A stretch of DNA of 64,000 bases from Pristionchus mayeri. Lineage: Eukaryota > Nematoda > Chromadorea > Rhabditida > Neodiplogasteridae. Below the pieces are notes generated by a model, which worked only from the letters and a program-made list of their open reading frames with translations, was not told where the DNA came from and did not search any database. Positions 9,804 through 21,523 of this stretch are shown here, piece by piece. Position 1 is the stretch's first letter. Every line of letters begins with the position of its first letter. A program made the position numbers and the translations under genes. The stretch lies in assembly GCA_036245805.1 (NCBI GenBank), contig BTRK01000004.1, forward strand, positions 34,953,541 to 35,017,540. Reading direction: 5' to 3'.

Positions 9804-11025
9804 TCCTCTCCTCTCGCCTCTCGTCCTCTCCTCTCCTCTCGCCTCTCGTCCTCTCCTCTCGCCTCTCGTCCTCTCCTCTCGCCTCTCGTCCTCTCCTCTC
9901 GCCTCTCGTCCTCTCCTCTCGCCTCTCGTCCTCTCCTCTCGCCTCTCGTCCTCTCCTCTCGCCTCTCGTCCTCTCCTCTCCTCTCGCCTCTCGTCCTCTC
10001 CTCTCGCCTCTCGTCCTCTCCTCTCCTCTCGCCTCTCGTCCTCTCCTCTCGCCTCTCGTCCTCTCCTCTCGCCTCTCGTCCTCTCCTCTCGCCTCTCGTC
10101 CTCTCCTCTCGCCTCTCGTCCTCTCCTCTCCTCTCGCCTCTCGTCCTCTCCTCTCGCCTCTCGTCCTCTCCTCTCGCCTCTCGTCCTCTCCTCTCCTCTC
10201 GCCTCTCGTCCTCTCCTCTCGCCTCTCGTCCTCTCCTCTCGCCTCTCGTCCTCTCCTCTCCTCTCGCCTCTCGTCCTCTCCTCTCGCCTCTCGTCCTCTC
10301 CTCTCGCCTCTCGTCCTCTCCTCTCGCCTCTCGTCCTCTCCTCTCGCCTCTCGTCCTCTCCTCTCGCCTCTCGTCCTCTCCTCTCGCCTCTCGTCCTCTC
10401 CTCTCCTCTCGCCTCTCGTCCTCTCCTCTCGCCTCTCGTCCTCTCCTCTCGCCTCTCGTCCTCTCCTCTCGCCTCTCGTCCTCTCCTCTCGCCTCTCGTC
10501 CTCTCCTCTCGCCTCTCGTCCTCTCCTCTCCTCTCGCCTCTCGTCCTCTCCTCTCCTCTCGCCTCTCGTCCTCTCCTCTCGCCTCTCGTCCTCTCCTCTC
10601 CTCTCGCCTCTCGTCCTCTCCTCTCGCCTCTCGTCCTCTCCTCTCGCCTCTCGTCCTCTCCTCTCGCCTCTCGTCCTCTCCTCTCGCCTCTCGTCCTCTC
10701 CTCTCCTCTCGCCTCTCGTCCTCTCCTCTCGCCTCTCGTCCTCTCCTCTCGCCTCTCGTCCTCTCCTCTCGCCTCTCGTCCTCTCCTCTCGCCTCTCGTC
10801 CTCTCCTCTCCTCTCGCCTCTCGTCCTCTCCTCTCGCCTCTCGTCCTCTCCTCTCGCCTCTCGTCCTCTCCTCTCGCCTCTCGTCCTCTCCTCTCGCCTC
10901 TCGTCCTCTCCTCTCGCCTCTCGTCCTCTCCTCTCGCCTCTCGTCCTCTCCTCTCGCCTCTCGTCCTCTCCTCTCGCCTCTCGTCCTCTCCTCTCGCCTC
11001 TCGTCCTCTCCTCTCGCCTCTCGTT
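9804..11025. repeat. 20-bp minisatellite forming the 5' end of the LINE
   Basis: About 60 copies of CTCTCCTCTCGCCTCTCGTC, some with an extra CTCTC (25-bp form). The array is strongly strand-asymmetric (C/T on the + strand). It lies wholly inside the insertion defined by the empty site, so it belongs to the LINE and is not host DNA. Long reading frames across it are artefacts of the repeat. Confidence 0.95.
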
Positions 11026-11290
11026 GCGATAGGACGCGCGCTTTTCTCTCTATCATTTAGCGCTAATTACGGCTTATTAGCCTCTCTTCCTTCCGTCCTT
11101 CCTAATTCAAGCTTCTGACTCCCCCTACCTAGTGTATTCTACCCATTTTCATGCATTAATTCCCCTTAATTAGCTCATAATTGTGTAACGTCTTATTTCC
11201 CGCCTCTTCCTCTCGTTTTCTCTCGCCCCTCTCCATCCCCTATACTCTCTCGCTCTCCCCCCTCTAGCTCACGTGCACTCTCTCGGTACC

Positions 11291-12028
11291 ATGTCCACCC
11301 CCACCCCCATCCTCTCCCTCCTCTCCACTCCCATCCCCCCTTTCCCCCTCCCCAACTCCGACGGTCGCAAGCGCCGCGCCACCCAGTCGGAGGAGGATTT
11401 CCGTGCTGCAGCCAAGACCCAGCTGGAGGCCGTCACCGACAAGCTGAGGGCATACCTCGACACGGAGTCTGAGCGTGCCTCTGACCCCCTCTACGTGGCT
11501 CTCGAGGCTTGTATTGAGGTGCTGTCGAATACTCTCGAGAGGCACCTGCAACCCTCCGAGAGTCCTGTGGAGGCGGAGAAGAGGGCACGCTCGATTGTGG
11601 TTGAGAACTTGGCTGAGTCGACTCATTCCCTCCCCAGTCAAAGAGTCGAGGCCGACTACGCCCACGTCACTCGCTTCCTCGATCTCACCGGAATCGAAGT
11701 CCGTCCGGACACGGTCTTCCGGATGGGAGAGAGGAAGGAGGGACGACCCCGTCCTCTCAAGATCCTCCTTCCCCGCACCTCCTCGCAGAAGCTCCTTCTC
11801 ACTCGCAGCAAGAAGATCACGGACCAGCGCGAGTACTCCTCACTGCGAATTCGTCCCTCCCTCTCAGAGAAGGAGAGGCATACGCAGTACGAGTTGAGGG
11901 AGAAGAAGCGCAAGTTGATTGAGGAAGGTAAGGGCATTTGGGTGATCTACGCTGGAGTTCTCATGAAGAAGGAAGAGGTACAGGCATTCAAGGCGAAGAC
12001 AGCTAGCAAGGAGATGAAGGGAAACTAG
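11291..12028 (+). CDS. LINE ORF1 protein
   Basis: An intact 245-residue frame starts at ATG 11291 in the context GGTACCATGT. The N-terminus is Ser/Pro/Thr-rich. The middle (RRATQSEEDFRAAAKTQLEA) is helical and may be a coiled coil. The C-terminal half (VFRMGERKEGRPRPLKILLP, LRIRPSLSEKER, ELREKKRKLIEEGKG) resembles the nucleic-acid-binding core of ORF1 proteins in LINEs, where conserved R-G...RP and D-ERR-like blocks recur. It would coat the LINE RNA. It is upstream of ORF2, whose frame overlaps its end. Confidence 0.7.
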   Translation: MSTPTPILSLLSTPIPPFPLPNSDGRKRRATQSEEDFRAAAKTQLEAVTDKLRAYLDTESERASDPLYVALEACIEVLSNTLERHLQPSESPVEAEKRARSIVVENLAESTHSLPSQRVEADYAHVTRFLDLTGIEVRPDTVFRMGERKEGRPRPLKILLPRTSSQKLLLTRSKKITDQREYSSLRIRPSLSEKERHTQYELREKKRKLIEEGKGIWVIYAGVLMKKEEVQAFKAKTASKEMKGN

Positions 12029-12029
12029 G

Positions 12030-14955
12030 ATCCCCCTGCAGACCTCCCCCTATCCTCTCCTCGCTTTCTTCAATAACTCCCCCTTCCTCGACCCAAACTG
12101 TTTATCCCAGCTTAGTTTCTCAATACGATTCCCCCTCCACTCCTTCCTCTGATATTCTGCCAAAGATTTCTTGTCTCTATTACAACGCCCGATCATTAGT
12201 CAATAAGCTACCATATTTTCACTCTATTCTAAAAGTTGAACAACCAGACATTGTGTTTATCACCGAATCATGGCTGACCTCTCGTATTCCTACCTCATTG
12301 ATAATCGCTGATCTACCATATCATGCTATTAGACGTGATCGCTCAAATGGCCGTGGAGGCGGTACACTTATTGTACTTCGTGACCATTTTCACTACTCTA
12401 TCCTCGGTTCCATCCATAGTAGTCTTGAATCCCTCTCCATTGATTTGCTCACTTCCTCGTCCTCTTTCATTCGTCTTTGTGTTGTGTACCGACCTCCTAG
12501 CTACAGTACGACCCAGACTGAAAACCTCGTTGATGGTCTCTCAGACCTTCTTACCACCAGTCCCCACCCAATCATATTCATAGGAGATTTCAATAGCGAC
12601 ATCATTTCCAGTGCCATTCCGGCCACAGAACAATCACTTCACTCCTTCGTTTCTACTTCCGACCTCAGCCATCTAATCCGTAGTCCCACTAGGATAGATC
12701 GATGCATTGATTGGCTACTTGCTAGTGATTCATCCATAGTACACAACCCCTCTGTAATTCCCTCCTTTTCTACATCCGATCATTTTGGTATATCCTTCTC
12801 AATTGATTCAAGATGCCTCCCTCCCGCTCAATCGTTAGTTAGAGATTTCGCTCGCGCCAACTATGACCACCTCTCGTCCTTCCTTCTCACCTTCGACTGG
12901 TTTACAACATTTTCACAAGCTCCTGACCCTGAGAACATGTATTCTAACTTTGTCTCTGTAATCCACCACGCGATTGATCTTTTCGTACCGTATCACTGCC
13001 CTAAGCCTGCTACCCATTCTTATCCCCCTCATATCCGAAAGCTAATTAAACACCGAAATTCTCTGTTCACAAAGTATAATTTACTCTCAATTCGCCTTCA
13101 ATACGAGAAGTGCAGTAGAGATCTATTATTCCAAATTAAAAAATGGAACCAATTTTGCGAACATAAAAAACTAAAAAACACTAAAGATCTCTACCGTCAC
13201 ATCCGTACCCTTACCCAACCGAAGCCATCCATCCCCAAACAACTTATTGATTCTCTGGAAATATCGCAACTTCTCTGGAAATATCGCAACTAGTACCTTA
13301 GACATAGCAAATTCCCTTGCATCCCGATTTGCATCCCACTTCACACTTGATGACGGATTATTACCATCCATTCCCTCCCACCCCTTTTCCTCATATCTAA
13401 GAAATGTATCTTTCTTCCCCCATGACGTGTATAAGGCTTTAAAGCAGCTCTCACCATCATGCTCTACGGGCCATGATAACATTCCTCAGATTGTCTTTCG
13501 TAAATGTGCACATGCCCTCTCCCTCCCCCTGTGCGATATTTTCAATATTAGTATGGAAACCGGCACTGTCCCATCACTATGGAAATTCTCACTCATTACC
13601 CCAATCCCCAAACCAAACAAGAATCCCCAAGTACCCGACTCTTATCGCCCTATCTCCATACTGTCTCCCGCCTCTAAAACAATGGAACGCCTTGTCAAGC
13701 ATAAGCTTGCCCCTTACCTTTACCGCTCCAATATCATTCCTAATTACCAACATGGTTTTCGATCCGGTGCCTCTGTTCTTAGCAACCTCGTAGACTGTGA
13801 AAATGACTGGACCTTCGCTCATTCCCGTAAAGAGCAAACTGATGTTATTTACCTCGACTTCTCTCGTGCATTTGACACCGTCCCCTTTCCCAAGCTTATC
13901 TCTAAATGCTTGCATTATGGTATTAATGGTAACCTTCTAAATTGGATCTCTGATTTTGTAACGGATAGGCACTTCTCCGTAAGGTTAGGTACTACCGTAT
14001 CTAAGTCCTTCCCTGTTCTCTCCGGCGTACCACAAGGATCTGTACTAGGGCCTATTCTATTCTCTCTTTATATATCTGATATTACATATGTCATTGCTCC
14101 CTTCCCCGATGTGTTTGTGAAAGCATATGCAGATGACATTAAGATTTATGTTTCCTATTCCAGTAAAAATAAAGCCTCTCGCACTTCCCAATTACAGTAT
14201 GCCCTAGATGCTATCTATTCATGGACTGTATCCAATCAATTATCTCTCTCCGAATCTAAATGCACACATCTCCACATAGGTTCTTCTCTTGCTCCTTATT
14301 ATCTCATTAATAATGTTATCCTCGAGCAAGTCCCTCAACAACGCACTGCCCACCCTAAATAACTCTGCCAGTATTGATGATCGTGTAAAAAAAGCCACCA
14401 CTGTCATGCATATTATGCTTCGTGCTGTATCCGTTAATGATCCCACTATCCTTATCAAATGCTTTAAAACATATGTTCTCCCTCACATTGAATTCGCTTG
14501 CCCCTTCTGGAACCCTCATATCAAGAAACAGAGTCAGAAGCTTGAGAAAATACAAGAGAAATTCACTCGTATTCTATACTATAGATGCTTTCCATCTCCA
14601 TCATATCCTCTTGGTCTTCCCTCCTACTCTCAACGTCTGTCCTTCCTCGGTCTTCAAGCGCTTTTTGAGAGAAGAGTCACATGATCTAGTCCTGGCCCGT
14701 AGGATCATGTATGGAGACACCATACTCGATAGAAGTAAATTTTTCCTGTTTGCTCCCCTAAGAGAAAGGACCAACAACTTTGGAATCTATATTGAGAAAA
14801 CCAGATCCACACCTCGATATCATTGTTTTTCTCGTAGAGTTGCTAGGATTTTAAACGCTCTCCCCACCCATGTATTGTCATCCCCCAGCATCCCTGTCTT
14901 CAAGAAGAGATTGATAACTCTAGAATTTGATTTTCGGAAATATATTTTCCAATAG
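12030..14955 (+). pseudogene. LINE ORF2: endonuclease and reverse transcriptase, frameshifted
   Basis: The endonuclease section shows YNARSLVNKLPYF, ESWL, GDFNSD and SDHFGISF, the AP-endonuclease signature blocks. The reverse transcriptase follows, with VPDSYRPISIL, YLDFSRAFDTVP, GVPQGSVLGP and the catalytic YADD (AYADDIKIY) near 14127. The frame breaks three times: at a 20-bp direct duplication at 13254-13293, near 14325 and near 14675. The final frame ends at TAG 14953-14955. No in-frame ATG is seen near the start; the frame is already open across the ORF1 stop, so reinitiation or shifting may have been used. The copy is not autonomous now. Confidence 0.85.
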
Positions 14956-15967
14956 TATTCCCTCCTTCCACTACCTTACCACATTCCTTCATTCTCACCC
15001 CCTCCCCCCTTTAGAGATCCCCTGACGCTGGATCTCGGAGCAGAGTCTACCTGGTCTACCTCGAGTGCCTCCTCCTCGATAAAACTCCCCATCAGAACAG
15101 ACGAAGACAGATGAGACCAGCCGATTGGATCTTCGCATTTTACGATTGCACCTCCTTCCCCCCCATTCCCCCCTTCCCATCGTATTCGACCCCAGTGTGA
15201 GGAGAGTCAACTCTCTTGTATCATAACACATAAGTAATTATTCGTCTTTCGTTGCGCCGCCGAGCGTAGATAAATATATAAATATATAGATCACGTGGAT
15301 TACGGTAGCTCACTTTTGATCTACCTCAGATCCCCCAAGTTGCATTCTCTCCACTCAGTCTCGGTCTCCTCCCTAAGAAAGATTTATGAATTGACGAGAG
15401 ACTGTGTAGTTTGAGGAGAGTGCAGAGGAGGGTACGCAGGCGTGCTGTACTAGAGACCCACGCAGTAGAGGAGAGAGAGGATGCCGAAAGGAGAACTGTA
15501 GGTCTCTAGATCTTTGATCTACCTCCTTAATCAATAATGTGGGTGTTCGGGACAAGTTATTCAGAACACCATTTAACATATCTTTTTCGGAACACCATTG
15601 AATTGCCGTTCGTCCACCCTTTAAAGAACACCTATTACCATTTCTTTTTAATATCAATTCATGACCATGTATAGTCATCCAGAGCTATAGGCCACACTTT
15701 GGAAGAGAGACTGCAGGAGAGTGTGAGAGAAGTAGATGCCAGCTGCTTTGAACTTTACAACATGCGAGAGAATACTTCATATACACTTCTCTCCCTCCTT
15801 TTCATCACTTACATATTGCGAAATCAAGTGAATCAGTAGATTACACATCTTTTTCTAACGAAGACTCGCTGATGACTCAATTATCTGATCACAAAGTCAT
15901 CTCCCACGCACAGGACATTATTACATGTCAGAGGAGTGGGGCAGAGACCCTTGAAGGAAGATAGGCA

Positions 15968-16297
15968 TTGAAGCATCAACATTGCACTGAATTGCAACTC
16001 CTCCCTTTTAAGAACAACTCTCATTTGCTATGCCTTCTTTATATCAATACAAGCCCATACATGGCCATTCAATTCTATCGGTCATACCTTGAAAGAGAGA
16101 TTGCAGGAGAGTGCGAGAGAAATAGGTGCCAGCTGCATTGGAGACCACACATACTTTACAACACGAGAGAGAGATTTCATATAGATCACCCTTGTTCTCG
16201 TGACACTTGCTTCTTACGAAATCAAGTACATATCAACTCAATCAATACATTACACATCTCTCTAAAGACAACGCAATTTCATAACACACCCACATGA
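15968..16297 (+). other. 109-codon ORF in the left arm, mirrored at 21194-21523
   Basis: The frame begins MKHQHCTELQLLPFKNNSHL and is identical to the reverse-strand frame 21194-21523 in the other arm. Identity at nucleotide level could reflect gene conversion rather than coding constraint. No family is recognised. Confidence 0.35.
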
Positions 16298-16318
16298 AAA
16301 CCGGAGGAGTGGGGCAAT

Positions 16319-16386
16319 GGCACTAGCAGGGATTGAACCATCAACTTTGAGATCATGATTAGGATGCTCTACCACTGGGCTATGCC
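16319..16386 (-). tRNA. tRNA-like (pseudo-tRNA) sequence, left arm
   Basis: Read on the minus strand, it starts GGCATAGCCCAGTGGTAGAG, has an A box TAGCCCAGTGG and a B box GGTTCAATCCC, and ends in TAGTGCC pairing mostly with GGCATAG. A CAT triplet sits in the anticodon region, but the anticodon stem pairs poorly and the length is 68 nt. It is probably a decayed tRNA or a Pol III promoter captured by the element. Confidence 0.5.
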
Positions 16387-16509
16387 TACGGATACTCTTT
16401 CTTTCGGAAACTCACAACTAGGACCTCCGAAATAGACAGATGAGATATCACTTTTATACAAAATATTACACTAATCACCCACAACATCATATTTTAAACC
16501 ATACTCACA

Positions 16510-17600
16510 TCATATGCATACATTCTATTCACAATTTCATCCTTTTTGAACCAAACTCACATGTTTTTGAGCGTATTCTGAGCTAAGATACCCGTATTTC
16601 CTCCTAATAAGGCATGCTTTTGCGATATCTTTCATGTAAATGACATTTTTTTGAGTACATTCTGAACTACATTGGCAGACTTGTCCACATTCAGAGGGAC
16701 ATTAGCATGTTTTTGAGCCATCCTAGCATAGTTTATGTGCATTCTACTCACAATTTCATCCTTTTTGAACCACACTCACATGTTTTTGAGAGTATTCTGA
16801 GCCAAGATACCCGTATTTCCTCCTACTAAGGCAAGCTTTTGCGATATCTTTCATGAAAATGGCATGTTTTTGAGTACATTCTGAACAACATTGGCAGACT
16901 TGTTCACATTCAGAGGGACATTAGCATGTTTTTGAGCCATCCTAGCATAGTTTATGTGCATTTTACTCACAATTTCATCATTTTTGAACCAATCTCACAT
17001 GTTTTTGAGAGTATTCTGAGCCAAGATACCCGTATTTCCTCCTACTAAGGCAAGCTTTTGCGATATCTTTCATGAAAATTACATGTTTTTGAGTACATTC
17101 TGAACAACATTGGCAGACTTGTCCACATTCAGAGGGACATTAGCATGTTTTTGAGCCATCCTAGCATAGTTTATGTGCATTCTACTCACAATTTCATCCT
17201 TTTTGAACCACACTCACATGTTTTTGAGCGTATTCTGAGCTAAGATACCCGTATTTCCTCCTAATAAGGCAAGCTTTTGCGATATCTTTCATGAAAATTA
17301 CATGTTTTTGAGTACATTCTGAACAACATTGGTAGACTTGTTCACATTCAGAGGGACATCAGCATGTTTTTGAGCCATCCTAGCATAGTTTATGTGCTTT
17401 CTACTCACAATTTCATCCTTTTTGAACCACACTCACATGTTTTTGAGAGTATTCTGAGCCAACATACCCGTATTTGCTCCTAATAAGGCATGCTTTTGCG
17501 ATATATTTTATGAAAATGGCGTTTTTTTCAGCGCATTCTGCACAACAAAGGCATACTTTGTTCACATTCAGAGTAACAGTAGCATGATTTTAGCCATCCT
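16510..17600. repeat. About 220-bp tandem repeat, left arm, five copies
   Basis: The landmark CACAATTTCATCCTTTTTGA recurs near 16530, 16751, 16971, 17190 and 17408. Each unit also has CACATGTTTTTGAG, ATACCCGTATTTCCTCC and GGCAGACTTG. More diverged fragments continue to about 18420. The right arm has fewer copies, so arm lengths differ. Confidence 0.9.
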
Positions 17601-18767
17601 AACGTAATTTTAGGTGTGCTTTCAGTTATCTTTTCTGAAAATGGTATGTTCTTGACTGTTTTCTTCACTAAAAAGGCAAATTTGTACACATTCAGAGCAA
17701 ATTGAACTTGTTTCTGACAATTTTGAGCTGATCTAATACGCCTTGTATTCATTTTGAGTCATCCTAACATAGTTTGCGTGCATTCTAGGCAAATTCACAT
17801 GTTTTGGACGATTTCTGTGCCGAAAGAGAGATATTTCCTCTAATATAACCTACTTCTCGTTTTTTGTGTGCTGAAGGTGACATGTTTGAGGATATCATGC
17901 ACTACAGATCTATTCATATTTTTGAGCAAATTTGGCACCTTTAAGGCAATTCTGAGTTGATCGTGCATTCTTTGCATGCAAACCGGACGATATGAGTATT
18001 TCTGAGTAGCCTAAGCTAACCCCACATCTTTTTGTGCTCCATTTTAAACCACATTCACATGTGTTTTGGGGCGCATTCTGTACCAAAAATACTCGTATTT
18101 CCTCAAATATGGTATGCTCATGTGTTATTTTTGCTGAAAATGCATGGTTTTAGTGTATTCTGCACTAAAATGGCAGACTCTACGTTCAGATAAATCTGAC
18201 ATGATTATGGCAACATCTGGCCTGATCTGGCATGCTTTGCATGGATTTTGAGCCGTACTGGTGCAGTTTGTGTGTGTGTTCTACCACAATTTCAGTCGCA
18301 TGTATTTTTCTGAGTAATCTGAGCTAAACTGACATGTTATGCGATCAATTTTGAACCCGACTCGGATGTATTTGAGCGTTCTCTGAGCAAAAATACCCGT
18401 ACTTCATCTAATGTAGTTTGTTTCATGCGTTTTCTTCACCGAAAATGCATGTTTTGAACGTATAATGTACTAAAAAGGGGTGAAAGATCATGATTAGAGT
18501 AAATATGACATATTGATAACTACTCTGAACCAATTTGGTATTTCCTGCGTGCATACTGCACACAATTTCAACGGATGAGGACATGACGAATTTGAGAGAC
18601 ATCTCTATATCAATCTCGTGTTCAATAGTGTGACTGATCACACAAATTAAAAACGCATGAGATCTGAAGCTCGTGCTATTGAACTAAAATGGTAATCAAA
18701 AATGTTGCTCTATGAGCAGATTTTGACTACTCAACGACTCATTCTTTGGATGCATCTTAGTTCAGAG

Positions 18768-19030
18768 TGGGAGCAATGCACACACGTATGACTTGTCATT
18801 CGAAATTTCTACATAAAATTCGTCAACACACTCGTCTGGCAATTTAACAAGCCAGCAGATCGGAGATTCAATGGCTTGTTGGAATGCTAGCCAAGATTGA
18901 GATAATTGCACTCGATAGAGCTCAAAGGAAAGCCATCCTCAATTTCCTACCAACTATTCGATATCTTGGAAGGTATCAAGACGCTGAAAAAGCTCGAGAA
19001 ATGTTGCTAATTATTGCTCATCATTTCATA
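18768..19030 (+). pseudogene. Left-arm copy of the central ORF, broken by a stop
   Basis: The segment mirrors 19226-19519. It begins ATGCACACACGTATG, but a change of AAA to TAA at 18845-18847 stops translation after about 25 codons. The rest of the frame (EIQWLVGMLAKIE...) is still recognisable. Confidence 0.65.
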
Positions 19031-19225
19031 AAAATAATATAAACACAATCAAAAACCCGCGCATCTTGATTCAACAGAGTATACAAGTCTCATGAAAATT
19101 TTATCAAGAGTCATGAAAAAACATGAGATGATGATCATTTGATAGCCAGTAAATAGATCATTCACTCTCAAATCGATGACAGTTGAATTGTAGTGTGTAA
19201 TAGTAACATATGTCAAATAGGAGCT

Positions 19226-19519
19226 TCATCCTGATCTCAACAAAATAGCCTCAACAATGGGTCTAATGAAATGATGAGCAATGATTAGCAACATTTCTCG
19301 AGCTTTTTCAGCGTCTTGATACCTTCCAAGATATCGAATAGTTGGTAGGAAATTGAGGATGGCTTTCCTTTGAGCTCTATCGAGTGCAATTGTCTCAATC
19401 TTGGCTAGCATTCCAACAAGCCATTGAATCTCCGATCTGCTGGCTTGTTTAATTGCCAGACGAGTGTGTTGAAGAATTTTATGTAGAAATTTCGAATGAC
19501 AAGTCATACGTGTGTGCAT
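19226..19519 (-). CDS. Central ORF of the palindromic element, unknown protein
   Basis: The minus-strand frame starts at ATG 19517-19519 and encodes about 97 residues with blocks LAIKQASRSEIQWLVGML, DRAQRKAILNFLPTIRYLG and DAEKAREMLL. The pattern is mostly helical and basic. The spacing of Leu, Arg and Lys vaguely recalls a small protein common in Polinton and adintovirus genomes, but this is weak and not tested. It is intact only in the right arm; the left copy has a stop. Confidence 0.4.
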   Translation of the reverse strand: MHTRMTCHSKFLHKILQHTRLAIKQASRSEIQWLVGMLAKIETIALDRAQRKAILNFLPTIRYLGRYQDAEKAREMLLIIAHHFIRPIVEAILLRSG

Positions 19520-20269
19520 TGCTCCCACTCTGAACTAAGATGTATCCAGAGAATGAGTCGTTGAGTAGTCAAAATCTGCTCATAGAGCAACATTTTTGAT
19601 TACCATTTTAGTTCAATAACACGAGCTTCAGATCTCATGCGTTTTTAATTTGTGTGATCAGTCACACTATTGAACACGAGATTGATATAGAGATGTCTCT
19701 CAAATTCGTCATGTCCTCATCCGTTGAAATTGTGTGCAGTATGCACGCAGAAAATACAAAATTGATTCAGAATAGTTATCAATATGTCAGATTTACTCTA
19801 ATCATGATCATTCACCCCTTTTTAGTACATTATACGTTCAAAACATTTATTTTCGGTGAAGAAAACGTATGAAACAGACTACATTAGATGAAGTACGGGT
19901 ATTTTTGCTCAGAGAACGCTCAAATACATCTGAGTCGGGCTCAAAATTGATCGCATAACACGTCAGTTTAGCTCAAACTACTCAGAAAAATGCATGCGGC
20001 TGAAATTGTGGTAGAACACACACACAAACTGCACCAGTACGGCTCAAAATCTATGCAAAGCTTGCCAGATCAGGCCAAATATTGCCATAATCATGTCAGA
20101 TTTGTTCTGAACGTATACAAGTCTGCCATTTTAGTGCAGAATACACTAAAACCATGCATTTTCAGCAAAAATAACACATGAAGCATACTATATTTGAGGT
20201 AATACGAGTATTTTTGGTACAGAATGCGCCCCAAAACGCATGTGAATGTGGTTTAAAAAGGAGCTCAAA

Positions 20270-20960
20270 AACATGTGAGTTTGGTTCAAAAAGGATGAAA
20301 TTGTGAATAGAATGCACATAAACTATGCTAGGATGGCTCAAAAACATGCTAATGTCCCTCTGAATGTGAACAAGTCTGCCAATGTTGATCAGAATGTACT
20401 CAAAAACATGTCATTTTCATGAAAGATATCGCAAATGCTTGCCTTATTAGGTGGAAATACGGGTATCTTGACTCAGAATACTCTCAAAAAAATGTGAGTG
20501 TGGTTCAAAAAGGATGAAATTGTGAGTAGAATGCACATAAACTATGCTAGGATGGCTCAAAAACATGCTAATGTCCCTCTGAATGTGGACAAGTCTGCCA
20601 ATGTAGTTCAGAATGTGCTCAAAAACATGTCATTTTCATGAAAGATATCGCAAAAGCATGCCTTATTAGGAGGAAATACGGGTATCTTAGCTCAGAATAC
20701 GCTCAAAAACATGTGAGTGTGGTTCAAAAAGGATGAAATTGTGAGTAGAATGCACATAAACTATGCTAGGATGGCTCAAAAACATGCTAATGTCCCTCTG
20801 AATGTGGACAAGTCTGCCAATGTAGTTCAGAATGTACTCAAAAAATGTCATTTACATGAAAGATATCGCAAAAGCATGCCTTATTAGGAGGAAATACGGG
20901 TATCTTAGCTCAGAATACGCTCAAAAACATGTGAGTTTGGTTCAAAAAGGATGAAATTGT
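20270..20960. repeat. About 220-bp tandem repeat, right arm, about three copies
   Basis: Reverse complement of the left-arm array, with landmarks AAAAAGGATGAAATTGTGA near 20290, 20510, 20726 and 20945. Fewer copies than on the left imply unequal exchange or slippage after the palindrome formed. Confidence 0.9.
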
Positions 20961-21104
20961 GAATAGAATGTATGCATATGATGTGAGTATGGTTTAAAAT
21001 ATGATGTTGTGGGTGATTAGTGTAATATTTTGTATAAAAGTGATATCTCATCTGTCTATTTCGGAGGTCCTAGTTGTGAGTTTCCGAAAGAAAGAGTATC
21101 CGTA

Positions 21105-21172
21105 GGCATAGCCCAGTGGTAGAGCATCCTAATCATGATCTCAAAGTTGATGGTTCAATCCCTGCTAGTGCC
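21105..21172 (+). tRNA. tRNA-like (pseudo-tRNA) sequence, right arm
   Basis: Mirror copy of 16319-16386, with the same A and B boxes and the same poor anticodon stem. Its conservation in both arms is expected from arm identity and does not by itself show function. Confidence 0.5.
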
Positions 21173-21193
21173 ATTGCCCCACTCCTCCGGTTT

Positions 21194-21523
21194 TCATGTG
21201 GGTGTGTTATGAAATTGCGTTGTCTTTAGAGAGATGTGTAATGTATTGATTGAGTTGATATGTACTTGATTTCGTAAGAAGCAAGTGTCACGAGAACAAG
21301 GGTGATCTATATGAAATCTCTCTCTCGTGTTGTAAAGTATGTGTGGTCTCCAATGCAGCTGGCACCTATTTCTCTCGCACTCTCCTGCAATCTCTCTTTC
21401 AAGGTATGACCGATAGAATTGAATGGCCATGTATGGGCTTGTATTGATATAAAGAAGGCATAGCAAATGAGAGTTGTTCTTAAAAGGGAGGAGTTGCAAT
21501 TCAGTGCAATGTTGATGCTTCAA
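21194..21523 (-). other. 109-codon ORF in the right arm, mirror of 15968-16297
   Basis: The translation is identical to the left-arm frame. It lies just beside the tRNA-like sequence. No recognised family. Confidence 0.35.

Larger units (their letters stand above)
9804..15286 (+). mobile_element. LINE (non-LTR retrotransposon) with exact borders
   Basis: The right arm of the host palindrome has CCAATCACTTGG joined directly to TAGATCACGTGG (22211-22235, opposite strand). In the left arm the same join is split at 9803/9804 and 15286/15287, so 5,483 bp were inserted. Order: 20-bp minisatellite, short pyrimidine-rich leader, ORF1, ORF2 (endonuclease and reverse transcriptase), 3' UTR, and a short A/T tail (TAAATATATAAATATATA). 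No target duplication is visible beyond one or two ambiguous bases. ORF architecture resembles the Jockey/CR1 group. Confidence 0.9.

Noticed and set aside
9739..11118. Reading frames of more than 400 codons on both strands across the minisatellite
   Set aside because: They arise because a 20-bp unit without stop codons is repeated; the translations are simple repeats and differ only by frame.
16510..20960. CRISPR-like array
   Set aside because: Units of 220 bp are continuous with no spacers, and the genome is eukaryotic.
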